64,000 bases of DNA from an uncultured Pseudomonadales bacterium (GTDB lineage: Bacteria > Pseudomonadota > Gammaproteobacteria > Pseudomonadales > Azotimanducaceae): the NCBI GenBank assembly GCA_958296165.1, contig OY282447.1:4563154-4627153 (forward strand), read 5' to 3'. The stretch's first letter is position 1. Each line of letters opens with the position of its first letter. Position numbers and translations under genes: made by a program. Positions 37,002-49,543 of the stretch are shown in pieces. Below the pieces are notes generated by a model. It ran no database searches. It saw only the letters and a program-made list of their open reading frames with translations, and was not told the origin of the DNA.

Positions 37002-37115
37002 GCGCCGCCGAACACCAAGCCAACACCATCCTGGCCATCGCCGGGGTAGGTCGCGGCATCGCCAGACCACGCCGCCGCGTTTTGCCGGGTGGGGCTGGAT
37101 CGGGAAAGGAGAGCT

Positions 37116-39830
37116 ATGGCGCGTTCGCTAGTCATCGTCGAGTCAGCCACCAAGGCGCCGACGATCAATCGCTATCTGGGTCGGGACTACATCGTCAAGT
37201 CCAGCACTGGGCATGTACGCGATCTGCCTATCGGCAGCCGCAGCGTGGATGCGAAGGCGCGTGCCGAACAACGCGCCAAGGAGGCCGCGAAGACGCGCAA
37301 GCTTGCGCCGGCGAAGAAGGCCGCATATCGCCGCAAGCGGGCGCGGGAGCAACTCGTGCAGCGCATGGGCGTGGACCCGACCAACGGCTGGAAAGCGTCC
37401 TACGAGGTGATACCGGGCAAGGAAAAGGTCGTGGACGAGCTGCGCCGCCTAGCCGCCCGCGCCGATGCGGTCTACCTCGCCACCGACCTAGACCGCGAAG
37501 GCGAAGCCATCGCCTGGCATCTCACGGAAGTACTCGGCGGGCCGCCTGAGCGCTATCGGCGGGTGGTGTTCAACGAGATCACCAAGAGCGCCGTCGAGGC
37601 GGCGTTCGCCAATCCCGGCCGAGTCGATCAGAACCGCGTCAACGCGCAGCAGGCGCGCCGCTTCTTAGATCGCGTCGTGGGCTTCGAGCTGTCGCCGCTG
37701 TTGTGGGCGAAAGTGGCGCGTGGCCTTTCGGCAGGCCGCGTGCAGTCCGTCGCAGTACGATTGATCGTCGACCGGGAGCGCGAGATCCGCGCCTTTCAGC
37801 CCGTTGAGTATTGGGAAGCGTTCGCGGACTTGACCCGCGAGGGCGAGCCGCCGAGCAATGCGGTGCGATTCCAAGTGCTCAAGGACGACCGCGCGGACTT
37901 CAAGCCCGGCAACGAAGCAGCCGCCAACGACGCCGTCGGCAGGCTCAAGCAGCGTGCGTTTCGGGTGCATAGCCGCGAAGACCGCAAGACCTCCACGCGC
38001 CCCAACGCGCCTTTCATCACCTCCACCTTGCAGCAGGCGGCATCGACGCGGCTCGGCTTCAGCGTGCGCAAGACCATGACTTTGGCACAGCGACTCTACG
38101 AGGCCGGCCACATCACCTACATGCGCACCGACTCCACCAGCGTCGCCGCCGAAGCCACCGACCGCGTGCGCACGCACATCAGCGCCGAATACGGCGGCCG
38201 CTATCTGCCCAAGCAGCCCAACGTCTACGCCAGCAAGACGAGCGCCCAGGAAGCGCACGAAGCGATTCGCCCGACGGAACTCGGCGGCATCGGCGGCTTG
38301 CGCGGCGTAGAAGCCGATGCGCGCCGGCTCTACGACCTGATCTGGCGGCAATTCGTGGCCTCGCAGATGACGCCAGCCGAATATCTCGCCACCACCGTCC
38401 GCGTAAACGCCGGCGAGTTCGAGCTGCGGGTGCGCGGGCGGATTCTGCAATTCGACGGCTACACCCGCGTGCTGCCGAGCCGCACCGACGACGACGCGCC
38501 GTTGCCGGACTACGCCGCCGATGAGCCGCTTGCGCTGGTGGACGCCAAAGCCGTGCAGCACTTCACCAAGCCGCCGCCGCGCTACGGCGAGGCAAGCCTC
38601 GTGCGCGAACTCGAAAAGCGCGGCATCGGCCGGCCGTCCACCTACGTGCCGATCATCTCCACCATTCAAGAACGCGGCTACGTGAGTTTGCAGAAGCGCC
38701 GCTTTCACGCCGAACGCATCGGCGAACTGGTCACCGACCGCCTCGTGGAGAACTTCCCCGACCTCTTGAGCTACTCGTTCACCGCCGACATGGAGACCGA
38801 TCTCGACCAGGTCGCGGAAGGCGAAAAGGCGTGGCAGGGCTTGCTAGACGCCTTCTACGCGGGCTTCGCTTCCAAGCTCGACACCGCGCAAGGCCAAACC
38901 GGCATGCGCCCCAACGCGCCGACCATGACGGACATCGAATGCTCCAAGTGCGGCCGGAAAATGGCCATTCGCACCGCCAGCACAGGCGTATTCCTAGGCT
39001 GTTCCGGCTACGCCCTGCCGCCCAAAGAACGCTGCGCCAACACATTGAACCTCGTGCCCGGCGACGAGGCGGCCGATGTGGAGCAGGACGAAGAAGGGGA
39101 ATCCAAGCTGCTGCGCGCCAAGCGCAAGTGCCCCTTGTGCGCCACGCCCATGGACGGCTACTTAATCGATGCTTCCCGCAAGCTGCTCATCTGCGGCAAC
39201 AACCCGGATTGCGCCGGTTTCGAGCTCGAGCACGGCGAGTACCGCATCAAGGGCTACGAAGGCCCGCTGCTCGCGTGCGACAAGTGCGGGGCCGAAATGC
39301 AACTGCGCACCGGACGGTTCGGCAAGTTCTTCGGCTGCACCAGCGACACCTGCAAGAACACGCGCAAACTGCTCCGCAACGGCCAGCCGGCGCCGCCCAA
39401 GGCGGCGCCGGTGCCGATGCCGGAACTGCGCTGCGCCAACGTCGACGACCACTACGTGCTGCGCGACGGCGCGGCGGGCATTTTCTTGGCGGCCAGCCAG
39501 TTCCCCAAGCATCGCGAAACACGGCCGCCGCAGGTCACGGAGATCAAGGCACACGGCAACGAACTGGACCCGAAGCTCGCCTATCTGCTCACGGCACCAG
39601 AGTCCGACGGCGACGGCAACCCGGCGCTAGTGCGCTTCTCGCGCAAGAGCCGCGAACAGTTCGTGGCTACCGAGAAGGACGGCAAGGCCACCGGCTGGGC
39701 CGCCTACTACCGCGACGGCGTTTGGACCGAGAGCAAGCCAGCGCCCAAGCAACGACCCAAGAGGAAGGCGAAGGCAAAGGCGAAGCGTAAGCCAGCGGCG
39801 CGAACGAGGCGCCGGTCGGCAACGACCTAA
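37116..39830 (+). CDS. topA: DNA topoisomerase I (type IA)
   Basis: 904 residues. Relaxes negative supercoils through a 5'-phosphotyrosine. The N-terminal TOPRIM starts [35 protein letters not shown] holds the acidic triad; active-site Tyr335 is in [10 protein letters not shown]. The C-terminus has three zinc-ribbon repeats ([24 protein letters not shown]) and a Lys-rich tail. The Lys/Ala insertion (about 47-80) in the TOPRIM is normal for gammaproteobacterial TopA. ATG 37116 follows AAAGGAGAG. Confidence 0.96.
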   Translation: MARSLVIVESATKAPTINRYLGRDYIVKSSTGHVRDLPIGSRSVDAKARAEQRAKEAAKTRKLAPAKKAAYRRKRAREQLVQRMGVDPTNGWKASYEVIPGKEKVVDELRRLAARADAVYLATDLDREGEAIAWHLTEVLGGPPERYRRVVFNEITKSAVEAAFANPGRVDQNRVNAQQARRFLDRVVGFELSPLLWAKVARGLSAGRVQSVAVRLIVDREREIRAFQPVEYWEAFADLTREGEPPSNAVRFQVLKDDRADFKPGNEAAANDAVGRLKQRAFRVHSREDRKTSTRPNAPFITSTLQQAASTRLGFSVRKTMTLAQRLYEAGHITYMRTDSTSVAAEATDRVRTHISAEYGGRYLPKQPNVYASKTSAQEAHEAIRPTELGGIGGLRGVEADARRLYDLIWRQFVASQMTPAEYLATTVRVNAGEFELRVRGRILQFDGYTRVLPSRTDDDAPLPDYAADEPLALVDAKAVQHFTKPPPRYGEASLVRELEKRGIGRPSTYVPIISTIQERGYVSLQKRRFHAERIGELVTDRLVENFPDLLSYSFTADMETDLDQVAEGEKAWQGLLDAFYAGFASKLDTAQGQTGMRPNAPTMTDIECSKCGRKMAIRTASTGVFLGCSGYALPPKERCANTLNLVPGDEAADVEQDEEGESKLLRAKRKCPLCATPMDGYLIDASRKLLICGNNPDCAGFELEHGEYRIKGYEGPLLACDKCGAEMQLRTGRFGKFFGCTSDTCKNTRKLLRNGQPAPPKAAPVPMPELRCANVDDHYVLRDGAAGIFLAASQFPKHRETRPPQVTEIKAHGNELDPKLAYLLTAPESDGDGNPALVRFSRKSREQFVATEKDGKATGWAAYYRDGVWTESKPAPKQRPKRKAKAKAKRKPAARTRRRSATT

Positions 39831-39839
39831 AGGCGCTCG

Positions 39840-40751
39840 CTATTCGCGTGAGCCCTCGCCGGAACACGCGCCGTCGAGGAGCGCAGAACCCACATGGTGC
39901 TTGGCGAAGTGATAGGCCGTGCGGCCGCTCCGCACGCCGCGCGTCAACGCCCAGCGCAGGGCCGCCTTGCGCGTGTCCTCATGCCACGCGATGTCTACGC
40001 CGTGCGCGGCGCCCAACCGCGCCAGCCAGTGCTTGGCCACCAGCAAGTAGTCGTCTTGGCGGAACGGATAGAACGATAGCCACAGCCCGAAGCGGTCGGA
40101 CAAGGAGATCTTCTCCTCTGTAGCCTCGCTCTCATGCAGCTCGCCGTGTACATGGGTGGCGGCGACGTTGTCTGCCATGTACTCCGGCAACAGGTGGCGG
40201 CGATTGGACGTGGCGTAGACCAATACGTTGGCCGACTGCGTGAACACGGAGCCTTCCAACGCGCTCTTCAACGCCTTGTAAGAGGCGTCGTCCGCCTCGA
40301 AGGAGAGGTCGTCGCACACCAACAAGAAGCGGTACGGTTGGCTGTCGAGGCGGGTCACGATGGCGGCCAGGTCGACCAGTGCGTGCTTGTCGACTTCCAC
40401 CAGGCGCAGGCCGTCGGCGCCGTAGCGGTTCAGCAGGGCATGGATCAGCGACGACTTGCCGGTGCCGCGCGCCCCCCACAGCAGCGCGTTGTTGGCCGGC
40501 AGCTGGCGCACGAATTGCGTGGTGTTGGCAATCAAGCGCCGCTTTTGATCGTCGATGCCCAAGAGGTCGGTGAGCTCGATGGCGTCCAAGTGGCCGAGCG
40601 GCGTCAGTTCGCCGCCGAAAGGGCCGCTGCGCCAGCGCGCGGCGCGATGACGAGCCCAGTCCACGCCGTCGCGACCCGGCAGCACCGCCAGCAGCCGCCG
40701 GCCAAGTTCCAGGCCGACATCGACGAGCTGTTTGGCCGCTGCGATGTCCAC
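39840..40751 (-). CDS. DUF815-family P-loop ATPase
   Basis: 303 residues. Walker A GARGTGKS at 93-100 and Walker B-like FLLVCDDLSFE with the DUF815 wording (SALEGSVFTQSANVLVYATSNRRHLLPEYM). The remaining C-terminal part (EKISLSDRFGLWLSFYPF) is also family typical. Role unknown; predicted AAA+ ATPase. Start uncertain: GTG 40751 gives a sensible N-terminus (DIAAAKQLVDVGLEL); no ATG is available in the right place. Convergent with topA (9 bp). Confidence 0.8.
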   Translation of the reverse strand: MDIAAAKQLVDVGLELGRRLLAVLPGRDGVDWARHRAARWRSGPFGGELTPLGHLDAIELTDLLGIDDQKRRLIANTTQFVRQLPANNALLWGARGTGKSSLIHALLNRYGADGLRLVEVDKHALVDLAAIVTRLDSQPYRFLLVCDDLSFEADDASYKALKSALEGSVFTQSANVLVYATSNRRHLLPEYMADNVAATHVHGELHESEATEEKISLSDRFGLWLSFYPFRQDDYLLVAKHWLARLGAAHGVDIAWHEDTRKAALRWALTRGVRSGRTAYHFAKHHVGSALLDGACSGEGSRE

Positions 40752-40832
40752 GAGGCGGATTGTGCCAGTAAACTCACGCCGAAAAGCACAGGGTTCGCAT
40801 GTGCCATCGACCGTCTCCAAGCGGCCAGCGAG

Positions 40833-42242
40833 ATGATGACGCTCGGCTTTGTAGCCTATCTCGTCGTCATTGCCGGCATCGGCTGCTACGCCCTCAAGCG
40901 TACGCAAACCGCTGCCGACTACGTGATCGGCGGGCGGTCGTTGTCGGCGCCAGTGGCGGCGCTCTCGGCGGGCGCATCGGACATGAGCGGCTGGCTCTTG
41001 CTCGGCTTGCCGGGGGCGGTGTACATGCTCGGCCTTGGCGAGGCATGGATCGTGGTCGGGCTGACGTGCGGCGCATGGGCGAACTGGCGCTTGGTGGCGG
41101 CGAAGCTGCGCGACTTCAGCGAACGCTTGGATGGCGCGGTCACGCTGCCGCAGTTCTTCTCGCGGCGCGTAAGCGCGAGGACGCGCATGCCGGCAATCGT
41201 CGCCAGCGCGCTGGTGCTGTTCTTCTTCGCCGTCTACACCGCCGCTGGCTTCGTCGCCGGCGCGAAGTTGTTCGAGTCGACGTTGGGGCTCGACTATGCG
41301 GTTGCGTTGTGGACCGGCGTCGCCGTGGTGTTGAGCTACACGGCCTTGGGCGGCTTTCTCGCCGTGAGCTGGACCGATTTCTTCCAAGCCCTGCTGATGC
41401 TCGCAGCGCTGGTGCTGGTCGCGGCGCTGGCGTTCGCGCTGGCGCCGGGCAACGTCCAGGCGCCGAGTACGCCAGCGCTGGGCGGGCTCGCGGTGGCGAG
41501 CGCCTTGGCGTGGGGATTGGGCTACTTCGGCCAGCCCCACATCCTGGCTCGATTCATGGCCATCGACAGCGCCAGCTCCGTCCCGCGCGCACGGCGCGTC
41601 AATCTGGCCTGGATGATCGTCGCCGGCGCCGCGGCGGTGGCGGTCGGCGCCGGCGGGGCTGGCTACTTCGGCGGCAATCGGCTTGACGACCCGGAGACGG
41701 TGTTCATCGCCTTGGCCGGAGAACTGCTTCATCCTTGGCTCGCCGGCATCGTCGTAGCTGGAGTTCTGGCGGCGGTGATGAGCACCGTGGATTCGCAGCT
41801 CTTGGTGGCCGCCACGGCACTGGTACAGGACGTGCTGCGACCAGTCGCGCAGTCTGCAAGCGACAGGCAGCTGCTCTTGGCAAGCCGGGGTACGGTGGCC
41901 GGCATCGCCTTGGTCGCTGGCGTGATCGCCATGGATCCGCACAGCCAAGTGTTGGCGCTGGTGGCCTATGCGTGGGCCGGGTTGGGCGCAAGCTTCGGGC
42001 CGGCCGTGCTGGCCTGCTTGTTCTGGCGGCACACCACGGAGGCAGGCATAGTGGCCGGCATGGTCGCCGGCGCGACTGTCACCGTGGTTTGGCATCATCT
42101 ATCCGGTGGGCCTGGCGGGTTGTTCGACCTCTACGAGATCGTGCCGGGCTGCGCCGCCGCTAGCGCTGCAATCATCGTCTGCGGGCGCCGGAATCGACGC
42201 GCAGCCGACGTGTTCGACCTCGTGAGCTCAAGCGCTGCGTAG
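40833..42242 (+). CDS. Sodium:solute symporter (PutP-like)
   Basis: 469 residues, about 12 to 13 membrane helices of the SSSF family. TQTAADYVIGGRSLSAPVAAL and SAGASDMSGWLLLGLPGAVY are the conserved Na+/proline symporter motifs; VMSTVDSQLLVAATALVQD is the TM8-9 Na+ site. Most like PutP (sodium/proline) by length and motifs, but the substrate is inference. Start ATG 40833; the first helix is a little short. Divergent from the DUF815 gene. Confidence 0.87.
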   Translation: MMTLGFVAYLVVIAGIGCYALKRTQTAADYVIGGRSLSAPVAALSAGASDMSGWLLLGLPGAVYMLGLGEAWIVVGLTCGAWANWRLVAAKLRDFSERLDGAVTLPQFFSRRVSARTRMPAIVASALVLFFFAVYTAAGFVAGAKLFESTLGLDYAVALWTGVAVVLSYTALGGFLAVSWTDFFQALLMLAALVLVAALAFALAPGNVQAPSTPALGGLAVASALAWGLGYFGQPHILARFMAIDSASSVPRARRVNLAWMIVAGAAAVAVGAGGAGYFGGNRLDDPETVFIALAGELLHPWLAGIVVAGVLAAVMSTVDSQLLVAATALVQDVLRPVAQSASDRQLLLASRGTVAGIALVAGVIAMDPHSQVLALVAYAWAGLGASFGPAVLACLFWRHTTEAGIVAGMVAGATVTVVWHHLSGGPGGLFDLYEIVPGCAAASAAIIVCGRRNRRAADVFDLVSSSAA

Positions 42243-42268
42243 CGGCGCTTGGCGGCAATCGTGCAGGC

Positions 42269-42922
42269 TCATCCGGCGGCGGTGAGCTGCGGATTGATCA
42301 TGCCGTACTTGACCGCCAGCATCGCCAGCTCCACATCGCCCGATACGTTCAGCTTCTCGAAGATGCGATAGCGATAGCTGTTGACCGTCTTGGCCGAGAG
42401 ATGCAAGTTGGCGGAGATGGCCGCGACGCGCTGGCAGTTGATGACCATCAGCGCGACTTGCAGTTCACGCCCGGAGAGCTGGTCGAAGGGCGAGCCGCCT
42501 TCCCCTTCGAAGGATTGAAAGGCAAGGCGCTGAGCGATGTCGGCGCTGACGAAACGCTTGCCGGAATATGCGCGCTTGATTGCCGCCACCACTTCCTCCG
42601 GCTGGCCGCGTTTGGTGACGAAGCCGCACGCGCCAGCGCGTAGCGCCTGGGCCGGATAGGGCGGCTCCGCAGCGCCCGTCAACATGACCACTTGGGTGCC
42701 GTACTCCGCCTTGAGGATGCGCCGCAGCGCCTCCAAGCCGCCGATGCCGGGCATCGCGATTTCCAGTGTGACTACATGCGGATTAAGCTTGCGGCTGAGC
42801 TCCACGGCCTCTTCGCCGCTGTTGGCTTCGGCCACGATGTCGACCGATTTCACGTCGCGCAGCAGGCAGATGACGCCAGCTCGGAACAGACTGTGATTGT
42901 CGGCGATTATTGTTCGTATCAT
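42269..42922 (-). CDS. UvrY/GacA-like response regulator with Glu54 replacing the phospho-acceptor Asp
   Basis: 217 residues. The receiver domain has TIIADNHSLFRAG (Asp8, Asn9 instead of the usual Asp-Asp), VTLEIAMPGIGG (Glu54 where Asp is phosphorylated), Thr82 and Lys104. The C-terminal LuxR-type helix-turn-helix (SGRELQVALMVINCQRVAAI, AKTVNSYRYRIFEKLN) is very close to UvrY/GacA. Glu at this site often mimics phosphorylation, so it may be constitutively active or signal-independent. In the GacS/A scheme it would activate Csr small RNAs. ATG at 42922. Confidence 0.88.
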   Translation of the reverse strand: MIRTIIADNHSLFRAGVICLLRDVKSVDIVAEANSGEEAVELSRKLNPHVVTLEIAMPGIGGLEALRRILKAEYGTQVVMLTGAAEPPYPAQALRAGACGFVTKRGQPEEVVAAIKRAYSGKRFVSADIAQRLAFQSFEGEGGSPFDQLSGRELQVALMVINCQRVAAISANLHLSAKTVNSYRYRIFEKLNVSGDVELAMLAVKYGMINPQLTAAG

Positions 42923-43080
42923 TCTGTTGTTCTGTTGTGCCACCAACCGCGCCGACACCATAAATAAGCCGGTGGCCGCTACACAAGGCCGTCAGCCATA
43001 TCCACCAAGAGAAAGGGCGATTGCCCACAAGCAATATCATTTTGCTATCACGCGACGCGCCTGGCTCGACGCCGCGCAGT

Positions 43081-45096
43081 TCACGCAGCAAGCAAGTCCA
43101 CCAGCAGCTTGTTGATGCGCTGCACATAGGCGCCGGGCTCGGCGACCGTATTGCCTTCCGCCAGAGATGCCTGGTCGAAGATGATCGACACCAAGTCCTT
43201 GAAACGGTCTTCGTCCGGCTCTTGATCCAAGCGCATGATGAGCGGGTGGGCGAGGTTCACTTCCAAGTGCGGCTTGCTGTCCGGCACCGATTGGCCAGTG
43301 ACTTCCATCATGCGACGCATCTGCGCACCCATGTCGTTTTCGCCTAGCACCAGGCAAGCCGGCGAATCGGTCAGGCGTTTGGAGCGGCGGACGCTTTCCA
43401 CTTTGCCATCGAGCACTTCGCCAATGCGCTTCAGCACGGGCTCGTCCTGCTTGTCGTCCTTTGCGCCTTTTGCACCGGCCTCGCCATCGCCATCCTCGCC
43501 GCCCCAGTCGAGTTCGCCACGCGCCACGTCTTGGAACTCCTTGCCCTCGAACTCCTGGGCGAACGACAGCCACCACTCGTCGATGCGATCGGTCAGCAGC
43601 AGCACTTCGACGCCGTGCTTGCGGAATACCTCCAGGTGCGGGCTCTGCCGAGCAGCCGCGTCGGACTCCGCGACCAGATAGTAGATCTTGTCGCTGCCCT
43701 TCGGCTTGCTTGCGTCTCCGCCTTCTCCGGCCGCCTCGCCCTCGTCTTCGCCCTCGCCGGTCACCCCTTCCTGTTCGGCGTCGGCGTCCGGGTTGGCCAT
43801 GCGTGCGATGTAGTCTTTGAGCGACGTGCGCTGTTTCGGGTCGTCGTCGTGCGTGGAGGCGAAGCGCAGCAGGCCGAGTAGCGCATCCTTGTTGGCGAAA
43901 TCTTCGCCGATGCCCTCTTTGAGGACTTGGCCGAACTCGTCCCAAATCGGGCCGTAATCGTCCGGCGCCATCTTGGCGAGCATGTCCAGCGTGCGCTTGG
44001 TGAGCGCGTTCTTGATGCTGCGGACGCGATCGTCTTCTTGCAGAAGCTCCCGCGAGACGTTCAGCGGCAGGTCGCTTGAGTCGACGATGCCGCGCACGAA
44101 ACGCAGGTAGAGAGGCAGGAACTGATCCGCGTCGTCCATGATGAAGACGCGCTGCACATAGAGCTTGAGGCCCTTCGGCAACTCGCGATTCCACAGGTCG
44201 AAGGGCGCACGCTTGGGGACGTAGAGCAGGCTGGTATATTCCAGCTTGCCTTCGACCTTGTTATGGCTCCACAGCGCCGGGTCCTCGAAATCGTGGGAAA
44301 CGTGCTTGTAGAACTCCTTGTATTCATCGTCGCCAATGTCGGTTCGAGGACGAGTCCACAGCGCCTTGGCGGCGTTGACGGTTTCCAGTGCGGGTTCTTG
44401 CTTGTCGCCCTTCTCGTCGCCTTCGTCCTCGTCGTCCTCGCCACCATATTCCTCTTTGGCCATCATCACCGGCACGCCGACATGGTCCGAGTAGCGCCGC
44501 ACCACAGACCGCAGGCGAAAGCCGTCCGCAAACTCGGTGGCATCCGGTTTGAGCGTTAGCGTTACTCGTGTGCCGCGCGGCAAATCCGGCGCAGCTTCAA
44601 CGGTGAAATCTTCTTCGCCCGCCGAAGCCCAGCGCGTGCCTTCCTCTTGGCCTTGGCCAGCGCGGCGGGTGAGCACTTCCACCTCCTTGGCGACGATGAA
44701 GGAGCTGTAGAAGCCAACGCCGAACTGGCCGATCAGGGCGCTGTCCTTGCGCTGGTCGCCGGTCAAGTGCTCGAAGAACTCCTCGGTGCCGGACTTGGCG
44801 ATGGTGCCGAGATGCTCGATGGCTTCTTCGCGCGTCATGCCGATGCCGTTGTCGGCGATGGAGACGGTGCCGGCGTCCTTGTCGAACGAGACGACGATGC
44901 GGAACTCCGGATCGTCCGCGATCAGCGATTCGTCGTTTAAGGCATCGAAGCGCAACCGGTCGATGGCGTCCGAGGCGTTGGAGATCAGCTCGCGCAGAAA
45001 TATCTCCCGGTTGGAGTACAAGGAGTTGATCATCAGCTTGAGCAGCTTGCGGGCTTCGGTTTGGAAGCCGCGCGTCTCGGCGGCAGTCTCGGTCAT
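43081..45096 (-). CDS. htpG: HSP90-family chaperone HtpG
   Basis: 671 residues, ~45 longer than E. coli HtpG. ATPase domain starts [34 protein letters not shown] and holds GIGMTREE and [11 protein letters not shown]. The excess length sits in three acidic loops: about 222-240 ([17 protein letters not shown]), about 445-470, and about 540-560; the first lies at the N-M junction, where eukaryotic Hsp90 has its charged linker. Folds client proteins in the cytoplasm. ATG 45096; a sigma32-type promoter lies just upstream. Confidence 0.95.
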   Translation of the reverse strand: MTETAAETRGFQTEARKLLKLMINSLYSNREIFLRELISNASDAIDRLRFDALNDESLIADDPEFRIVVSFDKDAGTVSIADNGIGMTREEAIEHLGTIAKSGTEEFFEHLTGDQRKDSALIGQFGVGFYSSFIVAKEVEVLTRRAGQGQEEGTRWASAGEEDFTVEAAPDLPRGTRVTLTLKPDATEFADGFRLRSVVRRYSDHVGVPVMMAKEEYGGEDDEDEGDEKGDKQEPALETVNAAKALWTRPRTDIGDDEYKEFYKHVSHDFEDPALWSHNKVEGKLEYTSLLYVPKRAPFDLWNRELPKGLKLYVQRVFIMDDADQFLPLYLRFVRGIVDSSDLPLNVSRELLQEDDRVRSIKNALTKRTLDMLAKMAPDDYGPIWDEFGQVLKEGIGEDFANKDALLGLLRFASTHDDDPKQRTSLKDYIARMANPDADAEQEGVTGEGEDEGEAAGEGGDASKPKGSDKIYYLVAESDAAARQSPHLEVFRKHGVEVLLLTDRIDEWWLSFAQEFEGKEFQDVARGELDWGGEDGDGEAGAKGAKDDKQDEPVLKRIGEVLDGKVESVRRSKRLTDSPACLVLGENDMGAQMRRMMEVTGQSVPDSKPHLEVNLAHPLIMRLDQEPDEDRFKDLVSIIFDQASLAEGNTVAEPGAYVQRINKLLVDLLAA

Positions 45097-45128
45097 CGGG
45101 GCGGCGCTTGGCTTAGGACGCCGTGCAT

Positions 45129-45155
45129 TATCGGGGCAGCCAAGGCGTTTTCAAG
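45129..45155 (-). promoter_or_regulatory. Sigma32 (heat-shock) type promoter for htpG
   Basis: On the minus strand CTTGAAA (45155-45149) and CCCCGATA (45136-45129) are spaced by 12 bp, close to the RpoH consensus. The htpG ATG is about 33 bp downstream of the -10. Confidence 0.7.
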
Positions 45156-45176
45156 ACGCGACGAGTGTTCTATATT
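45148..45176 (+). promoter_or_regulatory. Sigma70-type promoter for the divergent Uma2 gene
   Basis: TTTTCA (45148-45153), 17-bp spacer, TATATT (45171-45176). Its -35 overlaps the -35 of the htpG heat-shock promoter on the other strand. The Uma2 start at 45202 is 26 bp beyond the -10. Confidence 0.5.
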
Positions 45177-45201
45177 GAGGGCGCTTAGGACATGGGGTCT
45201 G

Positions 45202-45846
45202 ATGGTGGTCGCGGAGCGTGCGACGGCAGCGCAAACACTCGGCTGCGAATCCCGAATCACAGTGCCTTTGGCGATCCTGCCAATGGTCGTTCGGCCTTGC
45301 GGCGCGTTCACGGACGATCATCTCTACGAGTTTTGCCGCCGCAACGACGAGTTCACGATTGAGCGCTCGGCGCTCGGCGAGCTGACGATCATGGCGCCGG
45401 CAAGCTACAACACCAGCCGCCGCAATCTAAAGATCGCGTCGCAACTCGATCGGTGGGCTACGCGAGACGGCACGGGGGAAGCGAACGACTCGTCCGGTGG
45501 CTTCATCCTTCCCGACTCCGCGATGTTGGCGCCGGATGCCGCCTGGGTGCAGAAGAGTCGGCTCGCTGCAGTGCCACGGGAGCAGCAAGAGAAGTTTCTG
45601 CCGCTGTGCCCGGATTTCGTGATCGAACTACTCTCGCCTACCGATCGACTGCGCGATGCCCGTGCGAAGATGCATCAGTACCTAGACAACGGCCTCCGTC
45701 TCGGCTGGTTGATAGACCCTTTCGAGCGTCGCGTCTACGTCTACCGACCCGGCGCCGAGGTCGAAGTACACGACGACCCCGACAGCATGGAGGGCGATCC
45801 GGAGTTGCCTGGCTTCCGCCTGGAACTTAAGCCGATCTGGAGCTAG
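45202..45846 (+). CDS. Uma2-family (DUF820) putative endonuclease
   Basis: 214 residues. PD-(D/E)XK-type landmarks: FTIERSALGELTIMAP, DAAWVQKSRL (Asp) and FVIELLSPTDRLRDARAKMHQYLDNGLRLGW, given here in family terms as Glu of IELLSP and Lys of RAKMHQYL. The N-terminal ~25 residues before PMVVRPCGAF are not typical, so a start at ATG 45286 region is conceivable; ATG 45202 is used as the promoter fits. Second Uma2 gene in the window. Role unknown. Confidence 0.8.
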   Translation: MVVAERATAAQTLGCESRITVPLAILPMVVRPCGAFTDDHLYEFCRRNDEFTIERSALGELTIMAPASYNTSRRNLKIASQLDRWATRDGTGEANDSSGGFILPDSAMLAPDAAWVQKSRLAAVPREQQEKFLPLCPDFVIELLSPTDRLRDARAKMHQYLDNGLRLGWLIDPFERRVYVYRPGAEVEVHDDPDSMEGDPELPGFRLELKPIWS

Positions 45847-45882
45847 TTGCAGGCGTGCGGAATGTAGATCCGGGCACTACTC

Positions 45883-46754
45883 CTAACCCCAGCCGGTAGC
45901 CTCGCCAAGCGCCGTGCCGATCTCCGCCAAACTCTTCACCGTTCGCACGCCCGCTGCCTTCAACGCTGCGTATTTCTCTGCCGCCGTGCCTTTGCCGCCG
46001 GCGATGATGGCACCGGCGTGGCCCATGCGCTTGCCAGCCGGCGCGGTGACGCCAGCGATGTAGGCCACCACCGGCTTGCTGACGTTCGCCGCGATATAGG
46101 CAGCCGCTTCTTCTTCGGCGGTACCGCCGATCTCGCCCACCATCACGATGGCTTGCGTGGCGGGGTCGGCTTGGAACATGCCGAGGATGTCGATGAAGTG
46201 GCTGCCGGGAATCGGATCGCCGCCGATGCCGACGCAAGTGGACTGGCCGTAGCCCATGTCGGTGGTTTGCTTGACGGCTTCGTAGGTAAGCGTGCCGGAA
46301 CGCGATACCACGCCGACTCTGCCCGGCAGATGGATTTCTCCCGGCATGATGCCAATCTTGCACGCGCCGGGCGTGATGACGCCTGGGCAGTTCGGGCCGA
46401 TCAGGCGAACGCCGGCGGCGTCTAGATGGTGCTTGACGACGAGCATGTCCAGAGTCGGAATGCCCTCGGTGATACAGACGATCAGCTCGATGCCGGCGGC
46501 GGCGGCTTCCAAGATGGAATCCTTGCAGAAGCGGGCCGGCACATACACCACCGAGGCCGTGGCGCCCGTCTCGGCGACCGCTTCCGCCACGGTGTCGAAC
46601 ACCGGCTGATCCAGATGTGTGGTGCCGCCCTTGCCCGGCGTCACGCCGCCAGCGAGCCGCGTGCCGTAGGCGATGGCCTGTTCGCTGTGCAGGGTGCCTT
46701 GCGAGCCGGTAAAGCCCTGGCAGATCACCACCGTATTCTTATCCACCAGAATGC

Positions 46755-46758
<4 letters not shown>
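45883..46758 (-). CDS. sucD: Succinyl-CoA synthetase alpha subunit
   Basis: 291 residues. CoA-binding [30 protein letters not shown], and phospho-His site [14 protein letters not shown] (His in [10 protein letters not shown]). Forms the TCA-cycle ADP/GDP-forming ligase with SucC. ATG overlaps the sucC stop by 4 bases (ATGA). Last gene of lpd-sucC-sucD. Confidence 0.96.
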
Positions 46759-49420
<2,662 letters not shown>

Positions 49421-49490
49421 CTAGGCGAGACGTCGGGCGCGTTTCCACGCACTATCCACACTTTGGCCACGCATTTTGGTCGCACTTCTG

Positions 49491-49522
49491 ACCACACTTC
49501 CACCACACTTCCACCACACTTT
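49491..49522. repeat. 11-bp tandem repeat upstream of lpd
   Basis: ACCACACTTCC occurs at 49491-49501 and 49502-49512, with a third truncated unit (ACCACACTTT) to 49522; degenerate copies continue to about 49455. It occupies the lpd-soxB spacer. Confidence 0.75.
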
Positions 49523-49543
49523 GTCGCAGTGCGTGGAGCGGCT

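Noticed and set aside
37665-38708. 347-codon frame antisense to topA
   Set aside because: G+C-driven shadow of topoisomerase I.
40752-42098. Long upstream extension of the DUF815 frame
   Set aside because: Antisense to the sodium:solute symporter; His/Arg/Gln-rich sequence not seen in the family.
49452-49543. Tandem 11-bp repeats as a CRISPR or iteron array
   Set aside because: Units are too short and contiguous for CRISPR; no replication gene nearby supports an origin.
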